This document shows positions 19,047-27,872 of a stretch of 55,348 bases of DNA, in pieces. This DNA comes from Saprospiraceae bacterium. GTDB lineage: Bacteria > Bacteroidota > Bacteroidia > Chitinophagales > Saprospiraceae. The stretch's first letter is position 1. Every line of letters begins with the position of its first letter. A model generated the notes under the pieces. It was not told where the DNA came from, did no database searches, and saw nothing but the letters and a program-made list of their open reading frames with translations. The stretch spans positions 1 through 55,348 of the forward strand of contig JAKVCU010000071.1 in NCBI GenBank assembly GCA_022448955.1, written 5' to 3'. Position numbers and translations under genes: made by a program.

Positions 19047-20189
19047 ATGAAAAACGCAATTATCAATAAATATATCCTCATCCTTCTTACAACAATTCTA
19101 TTAATAGCCTGTGGCAAGGATGAAGAAAAAAAAGAATTAATTCGTCCAATCAAACCCATCAAGTACAGTACAATCGTAGCTGTTGGAAGTGATATTGGAC
19201 AGGAATATTCAGGTGCTGTTCAATCTAGTAAAGAAACTAAACTTAGCTTTAAAGTCAATGGTAATCTGAACCAACTACTGGTTAAAGTAGGCGATAAGGT
19301 TCGTAAAGGGCAATTATTAGCCAGAATCGACGCAACAGATTATCAAATTCAAGCAGAACAATCCACAAGTAGTTTGTTGAGTGCTCAAACACAAATTAAA
19401 AGTGCAGAAAGCCAGTTGTTAAATGCAAAAGCAACTTATGAAAGAATTGAGAAGTTGTATGAAAATAATAGCGTTTCACTAAGTGATTTCGAACAAGCTA
19501 AATCTGCATTAGAAACCACAGAAGCCTCCTTCCAAGCAGCTAAAGCACAAGCAGGAGCTAGTGAAAAACAATTAGAAGCTTCTCGTAATCAAGTTTCTTA
19601 TTCTCGCTTAACAGCTCCATTTGATGGCGTCATCACTGCACTAAATGCAGAGGAAAATGAGTTTGTCGTTGCAGGTAACCCGATTGCTACCTTGAATTCA
19701 GAAGATAAACCAGAAGTCTCTGTTGGTTTGCCAGAAGGCGTGATTGCGAAAGTGAAAAAAGGCCAAAGAGTAGATATTTATTTCTCCGCCTTAACAGAAC
19801 AAGGCTTCGTAGGTACTGTATCCGAAGTAGGTTATAGCAATAATGGGGGGTCTACTTATCCAGTGATCATCCAAATCGAAAATGCATCTGATGCTATTCG
19901 TCCAGGTATGGCAGCTAGGGTAAATTTTAAATTTACGCGAATTTCAAAATCTGATAGCAGAAAATTGGTAGTACCTGTAGCAGCAGTATCACAAGATACA
20001 AAAGGCAAATTCGTATTTCTTCTAAAACCCAATGACAATTATTATATAGTGGAAAGACAAGCTATTGAAATAGGAGAATTAGGTGGTCAAGGATTTGAAT
20101 TAGAGCAAGGACTAAAAGCGGGCGATATTGTTGCTACATCTGGCTTACAGACATTAATAGCTGGAATGCAAGTAAAACTCATGGAGTAG
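19047..20189 (+). CDS. RND efflux periplasmic adaptor (membrane fusion) lipoprotein
   Basis: The frame is open from 18978, but the ATG at 19047 gives a lipoprotein signal with lipobox LLIAC (Cys22), so this start is preferred. A lipoyl/barrel-sandwich domain is visible (KLSFKVNGNLNQLLVKVGDKVRKGQLLARID) with the matching second half SRLTAPFDGVITALNAEENEFV, separated by an alpha-helical coiled-coil hairpin rich in Ala, Gln and Ser (about 90-175). Beta-barrel and membrane-proximal domains complete the HlyD/AcrA plan. It should link the TolC-type protein upstream to the RND permease downstream. The pump substrate is unknown. Confidence 0.92.
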   Translation: MKNAIINKYILILLTTILLIACGKDEEKKELIRPIKPIKYSTIVAVGSDIGQEYSGAVQSSKETKLSFKVNGNLNQLLVKVGDKVRKGQLLARIDATDYQIQAEQSTSSLLSAQTQIKSAESQLLNAKATYERIEKLYENNSVSLSDFEQAKSALETTEASFQAAKAQAGASEKQLEASRNQVSYSRLTAPFDGVITALNAEENEFVVAGNPIATLNSEDKPEVSVGLPEGVIAKVKKGQRVDIYFSALTEQGFVGTVSEVGYSNNGGSTYPVIIQIENASDAIRPGMAARVNFKFTRISKSDSRKLVVPVAAVSQDTKGKFVFLLKPNDNYYIVERQAIEIGELGGQGFELEQGLKAGDIVATSGLQTLIAGMQVKLME

Positions 20190-20350
20190 ATCGAGCAGCG
20201 TCGATAATGAGATTTTTAAGCGGCTAGTCAAAATTGCTTGTATAATAAAATTGTCCCCTCGAAAATTATAAGAAACTGAAAATATCAAAGTTACGCATGA
20301 TTTCTGAAGGGACGCTAAAACTTGTCTGCCTTTGGCTGAATTTTTTTATA

Positions 20351-20376
20351 CCAATTCCTGCCTGCCGGCAGGCAGG
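20351..20376. repeat. REP-like palindrome
   Basis: The perfect 20-base palindrome CCTGCCTGCCGGCAGGCAGG occupies 20357-20376, preceded by CCAATTC. A degenerate relative with the same CCAATTCC leader lies at 36023-36046 and a stem of the same GCCTGCC/GGCAGG type at 36695-36726. This pattern resembles dispersed REP palindromes. It sits between the adaptor and permease genes and could form a strong mRNA hairpin. Confidence 0.6.
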
Positions 20377-20416
20377 TTCTAGCCTAATTACTTAAATCAT
20401 TCCAAAAGATTAAATT

Positions 20417-23400
20417 ATGAATATCACAAAATTAGCCTTGAGTAACTCAAGGGTTACCATAATGATTTTAGGGGTTATTCTTATACTTGGACTTGTCAGC
20501 TATGGCTCGCTTTCGCGAGATAGTATGCCTCCTTATACTATTAGAGTGGCTTCCATAGTGACGCAATTCCCTGGGGCCTCCCCTGATAGGGTAGAGCAAT
20601 TAATTACTAAAAAAATAGAAGAGGTTGCTCAGGAATTACCTGAATTATATGATGTGACTAGCGAAAGTAGAACGGGCTTATCTGTCGTAATAGTTAGCCT
20701 AACGGCAGATGTTGATAAAGAAGATTTACAAATCGTTTGGGATCGCCTTAGACGAAAAGTGGAAGCTATTCAAAATCAGCTTCCATCTGGAAGCTTTCCA
20801 CCTACTATAAATGATGATGGCTTCGGTACAGTATATGGAATTATGTTAGGGCTAGAGGGTGATGGCTTCTCTAATGCTGAAATGAAGGGCTATGCAGAAA
20901 GTATAAGAGACGATTTAGTCAAATTGGATGATGCAGCTGAAGTTGAACTCAAAGGTATACTCCCCCAAGAAATTTATGTAGAATTTGATAATGCACGTCT
21001 AGGTGAACTAGGACTCTCTGCTTCTCGCTTACAAAGTATTTTGGCCGCCACTAACATCGTTTATTCTGGAGGCAAAGTCAGTCTAGAGGACAAAAGAATT
21101 GCTCTTGAACCTAGCGGTAACTTTGAATCCATCGATGATCTGGCAAAAACTTTGATCTCACTCCCTAATGGAAATACGATCCCTTTAGGAGATATTGCAA
21201 CTATTTCAAGAGATTATAAAACGCCAAAAGAAAAAATTGTAAAAATTAATGGAAATGCAGGAGTTGCAATAGCTGTAGCACTAAAAGAAGGGGCCAACCT
21301 GATTAAATTAGGGAAAGTTATTGATGAAAAAGTGGAGGTTTATAACAGCCGCTTACCTTTTGGTTTGAAGCTCTCGAGAATGGCAGGCCAAGACCGATAT
21401 GTGGATACTAAGGTGAGTGATTTTCTGAATAATGTACTTCAATCTGTGGGAATTGTTCTAGTAGTTATGCTATTATTTTTAGGCTTGAGAACTGGTCTTG
21501 TAGTGGCTAGCTTGATTCCTATGGCTATGATCATGGGCCTTTGGATTATGGGCTTATTGGATATCGGATTAAACCAAGTTTCATTAGCAGCATTGATTAT
21601 GGCCTTAGGCTTATTAGTAGATAATGCGATTGTAGTTTCTGAATCCATTATGGTAAAAATGGAAGAGGGACTCTCTGCTTTTGATGCTGCAATAGCAGCT
21701 TGTGGCGAGTTATTTGCACCACTTTTAGTTTCTTCCTTGACAACCTCCGCCGCTTTCTTAGCATTCTTCCTCGCAGAAAATATAATGGGAGAAATGATGG
21801 GACCACTGTTTTCGGTTATCACTATTACCCTATTGTGTTCTTGGATTTTGGCCATGACAATGATTCCATTCTTAGGAGCACAATTTATTAAGATAAATAA
21901 AAAGGAAGTAGATAGTAAACCTTCTACTTTCGATCGAATGGCAGAAAGCTATAAGCAACTCTTAGAGCAAATTATGAAGGTGCCGCTACTATTTACAGCC
22001 GGGATTGTAGTGTTGTTCATTTTTAGCTTAAGCTTATTTGCTTATATTCCTTTTATTTTCTTTCCAGATAGTGATAGAAATCTAGTCACTCTGGATCTCA
22101 ACCTTCCCCTAGGAACTAAAATAGAAGAAACAGAAGCAAGCATTACGCTAATCGAAGACTTCATTCGGCAAGAATTATTGATCAACGAACAGAGAGATCA
22201 AGGAATTACGGATTGGTCTACCTTCATTGCCGAGGGCCCTTCTTCTTATGATTTAGGTTACCAAGCAGGAGAGGCGAATTCAGGATATGGTCATCTTCTG
22301 CTGAATACCTCTTCGTTTGAAGACAACAACTACGTAATTAGGAGGTTAGAGCAGTTTTGCTTTGAGCAATTGCCTAATGCTAATGTAAGAGTTGCACCAT
22401 TATCTGGCGGTGGCGCAGGTGGAAAAGATGTAGAAATCAGAGTCTCAGGTGATTCTACTCAGCAGTTAATTGCAATATCTGAAAAGATCAAAGAAAAACT
22501 CATCACTATCCCATCTACTCAAAATATATCTGATAATTGGGGAATGCAGATTAAGAAATTTGTGATTGATATCGATCAGGATAACGCAAATAGAGCCGGT
22601 TTGACCAACCAGGATATTGCAGTGTCTTTACAAACAACGCTGGATGGCTTTAACTCTGGCTCTTACCGAGAAGGAGATGAGAATATTCCAATTGTGATGC
22701 GTACCCAAAATAGCCAAAATATCGATGTGCGAGAATTAAATGGTATCAATTTATTTGCTCAAAACTCAGGAGTAAGTGTGCCGTTACAACAGGTTGCTGA
22801 TGTAAAGCCGCAGTGGCAAAATGCAAAGATTCTAAGAAGGAATCTTTTCAAAACAGTTACCGTTAGCTGTGATGCAGTAGAAGGGGTCACCGCAGCTGAA
22901 CTTACAGCTTCTATTAAGCCTTGGTTACAAGAATATGCTAAAGAATTACCAGCAGGATATAGCTATTCACTGGGGGGGGAGTCAGAGCAAAGCAGCGACG
23001 CGATGAGCGCAGTGGGCGATCAACTACCAATTGCAGGTTTTATCATCCTCTTGTTATTAGTGCTGCAATTTAATTCATTCAGAAAAACAGCAATCGTCCT
23101 TTTAACCATCCCCTTAGGAATTATAGGCGTCATTTTCGGTTTATTGATATTCCGATCTTTTTTCGGATTCATGGCCTTTATGGGGGTGATCTCTCTTGCA
23201 GGTATTGTGATCAATAATGCCATCGTACTAATCGATCGAATAAAGATCGAAATAGAAGATTTTAATCGATCAGAGTATGATGCTATTGTTGAAGCTGCTC
23301 GCCAGCGTTTTCGCCCAATTTTATTGACAACATTCACGACAACACTCGGTCTCATTCCGCTCTATTTAGGGGGGGGAGCCCTTTGGGAACCCATGGCTGT

Positions 23401-23494
23401 GGCTATTATGATTGGCCTCCTATTTGCTACGATCATTACCTTATTATTTGTACCCGTATTATACAAACTGCTTTTTAGAGTTAAAATTAGTTGA
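20417..23494 (+). CDS. RND (AcrB/HAE1-type) efflux permease
   Basis: The 1025-residue inner-membrane pump has the classic plan: one helix at the N-terminus (NSRVTIMILGVILILGLVSYG), a large periplasmic porter loop, helices 2-6 (around 340-500), a second porter loop, and helices 8-12 (about 850-1020). TM4 reads GLLVDNAIVVSE, where the AcrB-type DD proton pair is DN. TM10 reads SLAGIVINNAIVLID, with Asn where AcrB has Lys. Such D-N/N pairings occur in other RND groups. It is the third gene of the tripartite operon beginning at 16532, although 227 bases with a REP palindrome precede it. Substrate range cannot be deduced. Confidence 0.93.
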   Translation: MNITKLALSNSRVTIMILGVILILGLVSYGSLSRDSMPPYTIRVASIVTQFPGASPDRVEQLITKKIEEVAQELPELYDVTSESRTGLSVVIVSLTADVDKEDLQIVWDRLRRKVEAIQNQLPSGSFPPTINDDGFGTVYGIMLGLEGDGFSNAEMKGYAESIRDDLVKLDDAAEVELKGILPQEIYVEFDNARLGELGLSASRLQSILAATNIVYSGGKVSLEDKRIALEPSGNFESIDDLAKTLISLPNGNTIPLGDIATISRDYKTPKEKIVKINGNAGVAIAVALKEGANLIKLGKVIDEKVEVYNSRLPFGLKLSRMAGQDRYVDTKVSDFLNNVLQSVGIVLVVMLLFLGLRTGLVVASLIPMAMIMGLWIMGLLDIGLNQVSLAALIMALGLLVDNAIVVSESIMVKMEEGLSAFDAAIAACGELFAPLLVSSLTTSAAFLAFFLAENIMGEMMGPLFSVITITLLCSWILAMTMIPFLGAQFIKINKKEVDSKPSTFDRMAESYKQLLEQIMKVPLLFTAGIVVLFIFSLSLFAYIPFIFFPDSDRNLVTLDLNLPLGTKIEETEASITLIEDFIRQELLINEQRDQGITDWSTFIAEGPSSYDLGYQAGEANSGYGHLLLNTSSFEDNNYVIRRLEQFCFEQLPNANVRVAPLSGGGAGGKDVEIRVSGDSTQQLIAISEKIKEKLITIPSTQNISDNWGMQIKKFVIDIDQDNANRAGLTNQDIAVSLQTTLDGFNSGSYREGDENIPIVMRTQNSQNIDVRELNGINLFAQNSGVSVPLQQVADVKPQWQNAKILRRNLFKTVTVSCDAVEGVTAAELTASIKPWLQEYAKELPAGYSYSLGGESEQSSDAMSAVGDQLPIAGFIILLLLVLQFNSFRKTAIVLLTIPLGIIGVIFGLLIFRSFFGFMAFMGVISLAGIVINNAIVLIDRIKIEIEDFNRSEYDAIVEAARQRFRPILLTTFTTTLGLIPLYLGGGALWEPMAVAIMIGLLFATIITLLFVPVLYKLLFRVKIS

Positions 23495-23526
23495 TATACT
23501 CGCGTTCGATTTAAATGAGCACAAAA

Positions 23527-23559
23527 CCTTTGGAGGTGCTATCATAGTACCTCCAAAGG
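23527..23559 (+). terminator. strong hairpin after the RND permease gene
   Basis: CCTTTGGAGGT pairs perfectly with ACCTCCAAAGG, and the pairing continues inward with a G-U. No T-run follows, so it may be a processing or stability end, or an imperfect terminator, 33 bases after the permease stop. Confidence 0.5.
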
Positions 23560-23640
23560 AGCTGAATTAAATCTACTTAGCTCGAAAAGAACTGCTAATC
23601 GATTTATGCAGACAAAAAATATTTTTAAACCTTTTTTGCC

Positions 23641-23648
23641 TACCTTTG
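23641..23648 (+). promoter_or_regulatory. -7 promoter element of the B12 operon (TACCTTTG)
   Basis: This is a perfect match to TAnnTTTG, placed a few bases before the cobalamin riboswitch, so transcription would start near 23655. A -33 TTTG is not obvious at the expected spacing. The position makes it the likely promoter of the btuB operon. Confidence 0.5.
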
Positions 23649-23654
23649 CATCAT

Positions 23655-23830
23655 CAACTTCGGTAAATAGCTAACATATTTACATCCTAGCTATTTTTAA
23701 AAGGGAATCCTGTGAAAATCAGGAACTGTACCCGCAGCTGTAAATTTCTATTCAACTTTTTATCAAAGAGCCACTGAGTAATCGGGAAGGCGATAAAAAG
23801 GGAAACAAGTCAGAAGACCTGCCCAAGATG
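23655..23830 (+). ncRNA. cobalamin riboswitch (AdoCbl-type aptamer)
   Basis: The conserved aptamer core can be followed: AAAAGGGAATCCTGTGAAAA around 23698, ACTGTACCCGCAGCTGTAA from about 23726, GAGCCACTG near 23769, GGGAAGGCGAT near 23783, and the B12-box AGTCAGAAGACCTGCC ending at 23823. Ligand binding normally shuts off expression of B12 uptake genes, either by termination or by hiding the translation start. Downstream, GTCGG near 23874 can pair with CCGAC near 23951, and AAAAGGGAA with TTCCTTCCTTTT, immediately before the btuB-like ATG. This could be the expression platform. The boundaries are approximate; the identity is secure. Confidence 0.93.
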
Positions 23831-23967
23831 ATATTCTTTTTTACTTTCGGGAATAAAGGTAGAAAAGGGAAAAGTCGGACAAAGTATCAAATGAATTTCC
23901 TTTCATAGAAGTGCATCACTTTGCCCTGTTCCTTCCTTTTGCCTCATTTCCGACAAATCCGAAATGA

Positions 23968-25836
23968 ATGTTGATGAGGCAAATCAGCTGTTTTCTTCTT
24001 CTTCTTTCTTCTTCCACTTTTACGTTTGCACAAAACGGAATAGCAGATACCTTGTTGAGTCTCCCTGCAGTCCAAATCAATGCCAGCCCTCTTCAAAATA
24101 TGGAATTTGCAAAAGCAAAACAGCAGCTATCCAAAGAAGATAAAAGCTTACTAAGGAATCAAAGCCTTGCACAAACGCTTCAAACATTCTCTTCCACTTA
24201 CGTGAAAAACTATGGACCAGCTCGCTTAGCGACTACTTCTATTCGAGGTGGATCCGCAGTGCATACTGCTGTGCTTTGGAATGGCTTACCGCTACAAAGT
24301 CCAATCCTAGGGCAAGTCGATTTTGCCCTCTTACCTACCTTCTTCTTTGATGAAATAGCAATGGTGGCAGGATCTAATGGAGCAGCAGCAGGAAGTGGTG
24401 CTATCGGCGGAAGCCTAGAACTGAATAATACATCATCTCTTCAAGAAAAGGATTGTACTAAAATAGATTTGAGCTGGGGAAGTTATAGCAATTATTTTAC
24501 AGGACTGAAATGGGTAAAAGGAACAAGCCAATACGCGAACACCACCCGACTGTTTTTTCAATCTGCTAAGAATAATTTTCCATATCTAAATGCTAATGGG
24601 GAAAAAGATCTTCTGCCGCATTCGGCAAATATACAATATGGTCTACTGCAAGAAAATACTTGGAAAATACATCTAAAACATATATTGAATAGTAGATTAT
24701 GGTGGCAAAATAATGATAGAGAATTACCTCCTACTCGATTTCAAGGAAGGAGTGTCGCAACTCAAAACGATCGAGCATTGCGTGCACAAATAGAATGGAA
24801 ATACCTCGCTGACCATTTCGTGCAACAAATTCAACTATCTTTTGTCGATGAAGATCTAATCTATGAAGATTCCATCGCAGAAATTTATTCAGACAGTAAA
24901 ACACAAGTGTTTCAATTAGATGCTAACTGGCAGTTCAATTGGAAAGAAAAACATAAGCTGCTCTTAGATATCAAATATCTTTTTACAAAGGCTATTTCTA
25001 ATAATTACCTTTTTGAACCAACACGTAGTCAATATGTGCTCTTTGCATCTTACCAATACCTCATACATCCCAAATGGAAAATACAAATAGATACACGACA
25101 AGAAGTGGTCGATGATCAGCTGGTACCATTTACACCAGAACTGCGCTTTAGCTTCTTGGCGAGCCAACCAATAAGCTTGTACGCTAATGTAAGTCGATTT
25201 TTTCGATTGCCCACTTTTAATGATTGGTATTGGCCGACAGGCGATCCAAACCTTGCCCCTGAAAATGGTTGGGGTCAAGAATTAGGGATGAATTGGGATA
25301 TAAATCAAAGTTGGGAATTGAGCGCTAATCTATTTCACAAACGAGTAGAGGATTGGATTATTTGGCTACCCAATGGACCAAACTTCACCCCAAAAAATGT
25401 GCAAACAGTAGGTGTCTTAGGTAGTGAATTACAACTAAATGGAAGTCAAAAAATAGGGAATCTAGTTGCTGAAGTAGACTTGTTTGGTCAATGGCTACGT
25501 GCTCGAAACTTGAGAAGTGTGAGAGAAGGGGATGAGAGTAAAGGATTACAATTGATTTATACTCCAAAGTGGCAAGGTCGTGCACATGTGCAGCTTTTAT
25601 ACCAAAAGTGGAGATTTCAGTATCAACTATTATATACCGGTAAAGTGTATACAACGATTGATCACTCTCTTGATCTACCTAGCTTTTTCCTAAGCAATAT
25701 TCAATGGGCAAAAACATGGAAGTGCTTCCGCTTCCGATTTGCGGTGAATAACCTCTGGAACCTAGATTATGAGGTCGTTGCACAACGCCCTATGCTAGGT
25801 CGTAATTACGAAATAGGAATTCAAATAAATTTATAA
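23968..25836 (+). CDS. btuB: TonB-dependent vitamin B12 receptor, BtuB-like
   Basis: A signal peptide (about 1-22, ending FTFAQ) precedes a plug domain: LPAVQINASPLQ..., LAQTLQTFSSTYVKNYGPARLATTSIRGG, VLWNGLPLQSPILGQVDFALLP and GSGAIGGSLELNN. A 22-stranded barrel follows and ends in NYEIGIQINL with the terminal aromatic-like pattern of outer-membrane proteins. The length of 622 residues matches BtuB-sized receptors rather than SusC. Its position behind a cobalamin riboswitch and before a BtuG-like lipoprotein assigns corrinoid import. Start ATGs at 23968 and 23974 are both possible. It needs TonB-ExbBD, which are not in this window. Confidence 0.92.
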   Translation: MLMRQISCFLLLLSSSTFTFAQNGIADTLLSLPAVQINASPLQNMEFAKAKQQLSKEDKSLLRNQSLAQTLQTFSSTYVKNYGPARLATTSIRGGSAVHTAVLWNGLPLQSPILGQVDFALLPTFFFDEIAMVAGSNGAAAGSGAIGGSLELNNTSSLQEKDCTKIDLSWGSYSNYFTGLKWVKGTSQYANTTRLFFQSAKNNFPYLNANGEKDLLPHSANIQYGLLQENTWKIHLKHILNSRLWWQNNDRELPPTRFQGRSVATQNDRALRAQIEWKYLADHFVQQIQLSFVDEDLIYEDSIAEIYSDSKTQVFQLDANWQFNWKEKHKLLLDIKYLFTKAISNNYLFEPTRSQYVLFASYQYLIHPKWKIQIDTRQEVVDDQLVPFTPELRFSFLASQPISLYANVSRFFRLPTFNDWYWPTGDPNLAPENGWGQELGMNWDINQSWELSANLFHKRVEDWIIWLPNGPNFTPKNVQTVGVLGSELQLNGSQKIGNLVAEVDLFGQWLRARNLRSVREGDESKGLQLIYTPKWQGRAHVQLLYQKWRFQYQLLYTGKVYTTIDHSLDLPSFFLSNIQWAKTWKCFRFRFAVNNLWNLDYEVVAQRPMLGRNYEIGIQINL

Positions 25837-25841
25837 AAATT

Positions 25842-26816
25842 ATGAAGCAAGTATTTACTTTTTTGATGTTGTTATTATCTATATCCTGTATTGCACAATC
25901 TTTTGTGGATTTTGAGGATATTGACTTATCTGCTAATTCATTTTTAAATGGTGAAAATGGAGAAGGACAATTTGAAAGTGGTGTTTGTACTTTCCCTAAC
26001 TCTTTCTTCGTAGATCCTAACTATGGTGGATTCTGGATAGGGGGATGGGCTATCTCAAGCGTCGTAGACAGCGTGACAGGTGATTTTTCTAATCTTTATG
26101 GTGCAAAAACTGCCTCTGGAAATGATGGAAGCTCTAATTATGCCGTCGGCCAGCAAGCTGCAACAATCGCTCACTCCCCAGGATACGGTTTTACAGGTTT
26201 TTATATCACCAATAGTACCTATGCGTATGAAACTATAGAAAACGGTAATGCCTTTTCAAAAAAATTTGGTGGGGAAAGTGGTGATGATCCAGACTTCTTT
26301 AAATTAACGATCTATCCTTACAATAATGGTATCGTATTGAATCAGGATAGTGTAGAATTCTATTTGGCAGATTACCGCTTTGAAGATAATAGCCAAGATT
26401 ATATTATTGATACGTGGGAGTTTATCGATGTTTCAGCTACATCTTTAAATGCTGCGGATACTATCGCTTTCGTCTTGTCTTCTTCTGATGTAGGATCCTT
26501 TGGTATCAATACACCTCTATTTTTCTGTATTGATGATATTGAATTAGAGCAAATCGTAAACACCTTAGATGTACAAAAAGAGGAACAAACTATTCAGCTT
26601 TCGCCAAATCCAGTAAGGGATATTTTAATGATTAATCTTGAAAAGCTCAATGGAGGAATGCTTCAATTGATGGATCAACATGGCCGAGTATTAGAGACTT
26701 TGTCTGTTCAAACGACATCAATAACTCTAGATGTTGCTAAACATCCTTCAGGACTTTATTTCCTGCGTTGGACTAACGGCCAACAACTAGTTACGAAAAA
26801 GTTTATTAAACAGTAA
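25842..26816 (+). CDS. DUF4465 family secreted protein with T9SS sorting domain
   Basis: After a signal peptide (MKQVFTFLMLLLSISCIAQ) comes a DUF4465-like jelly-roll domain: VDFEDIDLSANSFLNG, GGFWIGGWAISSVVD, KLTIYPYNNG, EFYLADYRFEDNSQDYI. The last 75 residues are a type A T9SS sorting domain (LSPNPVRDILMINL ... PSGLYFLRW). It starts six bases after the btuB-like stop and is in the same riboswitch-controlled operon. DUF4465 proteins recur in Bacteroidota B12 loci and may bind corrinoids at the surface. I cannot say whether it matches the described BtuH class. The family call is good; the corrinoid role is inference from context. Confidence 0.83.
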   Translation: MKQVFTFLMLLLSISCIAQSFVDFEDIDLSANSFLNGENGEGQFESGVCTFPNSFFVDPNYGGFWIGGWAISSVVDSVTGDFSNLYGAKTASGNDGSSNYAVGQQAATIAHSPGYGFTGFYITNSTYAYETIENGNAFSKKFGGESGDDPDFFKLTIYPYNNGIVLNQDSVEFYLADYRFEDNSQDYIIDTWEFIDVSATSLNAADTIAFVLSSSDVGSFGINTPLFFCIDDIELEQIVNTLDVQKEEQTIQLSPNPVRDILMINLEKLNGGMLQLMDQHGRVLETLSVQTTSITLDVAKHPSGLYFLRWTNGQQLVTKKFIKQ

Positions 26817-26823
26817 ATTTATA

Positions 26824-26855
26824 GAATAGGGAAGCAGCATAGCGCTTCCCTATTC
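26824..26855 (+). promoter_or_regulatory. intra-operon hairpin
   Basis: GAATAGGGAAGC and GCTTCCCTATTC form a perfect 12-base stem with an 8-base loop between the DUF4465 gene and the next T9SS gene. No T-run follows. It may stabilise the upstream mRNA half or reduce read-through within the operon. Confidence 0.5.
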
Positions 26856-26870
26856 CTTAAAATTCGAGCA

Positions 26871-27872
26871 ATGAAGAAATCAATACTTTTTTTCTTTTCT
26901 CTTTTTACCTCTGTTTCCTGCTTTGCACAATTCCCTCCCGGTGCTAATATGGATGGTTCTACAGCTATCTCTGCAGAAGATCCAATCATCCAAGCATGGG
27001 CTACTTCCGGGACATTAGAATTAGGAATGGTACAAATTAATGATCCGGAATCAGGTTTTCCAAGTATTGGTACTTTAGATGAAGCTTTAAGCATGTCCGA
27101 TGGTGTCGGTATTAGCTTAGGGGATGGAGGTGTTGCTATTCTTGAATTTGACTCACCCATTCGTGATGGAGAAGCTTGGGATTTTGTCGTTTTTGAGAAT
27201 GGATTTGCCGTAGGGCCAGAGTATTTCTTGGAACTAGCTTTTGTGGAAGTGAGTTCAGATGGACAGCATTTTGTGCGCTTCCCAGCAATTTCTTTAACGG
27301 ATACGACTACTTCCATAGGTAGTTTTGGAACGCTTGATCCCACTAAGCTGCATAATTTGGCAGGGAAGTATGAGTCAGGTTATGGAGTACCTTTTGATCT
27401 ATCCGAATTGGCTGATGAAGAAAACCTAGATATCGAAAATATCACGCACGTAAAAATCATAGATGTGGTAGGGAGCCTGGCAGATGAATGGGCAAGCAGG
27501 GATGCAGAAGGCCGAAAAATCAATGACCCTTTTCCTACACCATTCCCTTCTTCAGGCTTTGATTTAGATGCGGTAGGTGTTATCCATCAACAAATGAATA
27601 CTTCCACTTTCGTGGAATCGGATGCAGATAACATATTTCTAACTCCTAATCCTGTTGCTTCTTCGCAGTTTTTGCAAGTAAATTGGGGAAACCTGAATAT
27701 CAAATCATTGCAAATTGTTGATCTAAATGGTCGCATATTATTTAGGCAAGAAAATTATTTCTCAGGAAATAGGGCTATGGAACTTGATCTTTCCAACTTT
27801 CACTCAGGAATATATGTTCTTCATTTAAAATCAAGCGATCAATGTTGGATCAAGCCTTTTATCGTCAAATAA
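26871..27872 (+). CDS. T9SS-sorted surface protein of the B12 locus (unnamed family)
   Basis: A signal peptide (MKKSILFFFSLFTSVSCFAQ) is followed by a beta-rich domain of about 230 residues (SMSDGVGISLGDGGVAILEFDSP, WDFVVFENGF, LAFVEVSSDGQHFVRFP, HVKIIDVVG, SGFDLDAVGVIH) that resembles the cell-surface proteins found beside btuB genes in Bacteroidota. The end is a type A T9SS sorting domain (LTPNPVASSQFLQV ... HSGIYVLHL). Third gene of the riboswitch operon. Its last 31 bases overlap the next gene, which indicates translational coupling. A role in corrinoid capture is inferred from location only. Confidence 0.78.
   Translation: MKKSILFFFSLFTSVSCFAQFPPGANMDGSTAISAEDPIIQAWATSGTLELGMVQINDPESGFPSIGTLDEALSMSDGVGISLGDGGVAILEFDSPIRDGEAWDFVVFENGFAVGPEYFLELAFVEVSSDGQHFVRFPAISLTDTTTSIGSFGTLDPTKLHNLAGKYESGYGVPFDLSELADEENLDIENITHVKIIDVVGSLADEWASRDAEGRKINDPFPTPFPSSGFDLDAVGVIHQQMNTSTFVESDADNIFLTPNPVASSQFLQVNWGNLNIKSLQIVDLNGRILFRQENYFSGNRAMELDLSNFHSGIYVLHLKSSDQCWIKPFIVK

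Noticed and set aside
19047-20189. Start at 18978 for the adaptor protein
   Set aside because: The longer form would place 23 residues before the lipoprotein signal; the ATG at 19047 gives a normal signal with lipobox.
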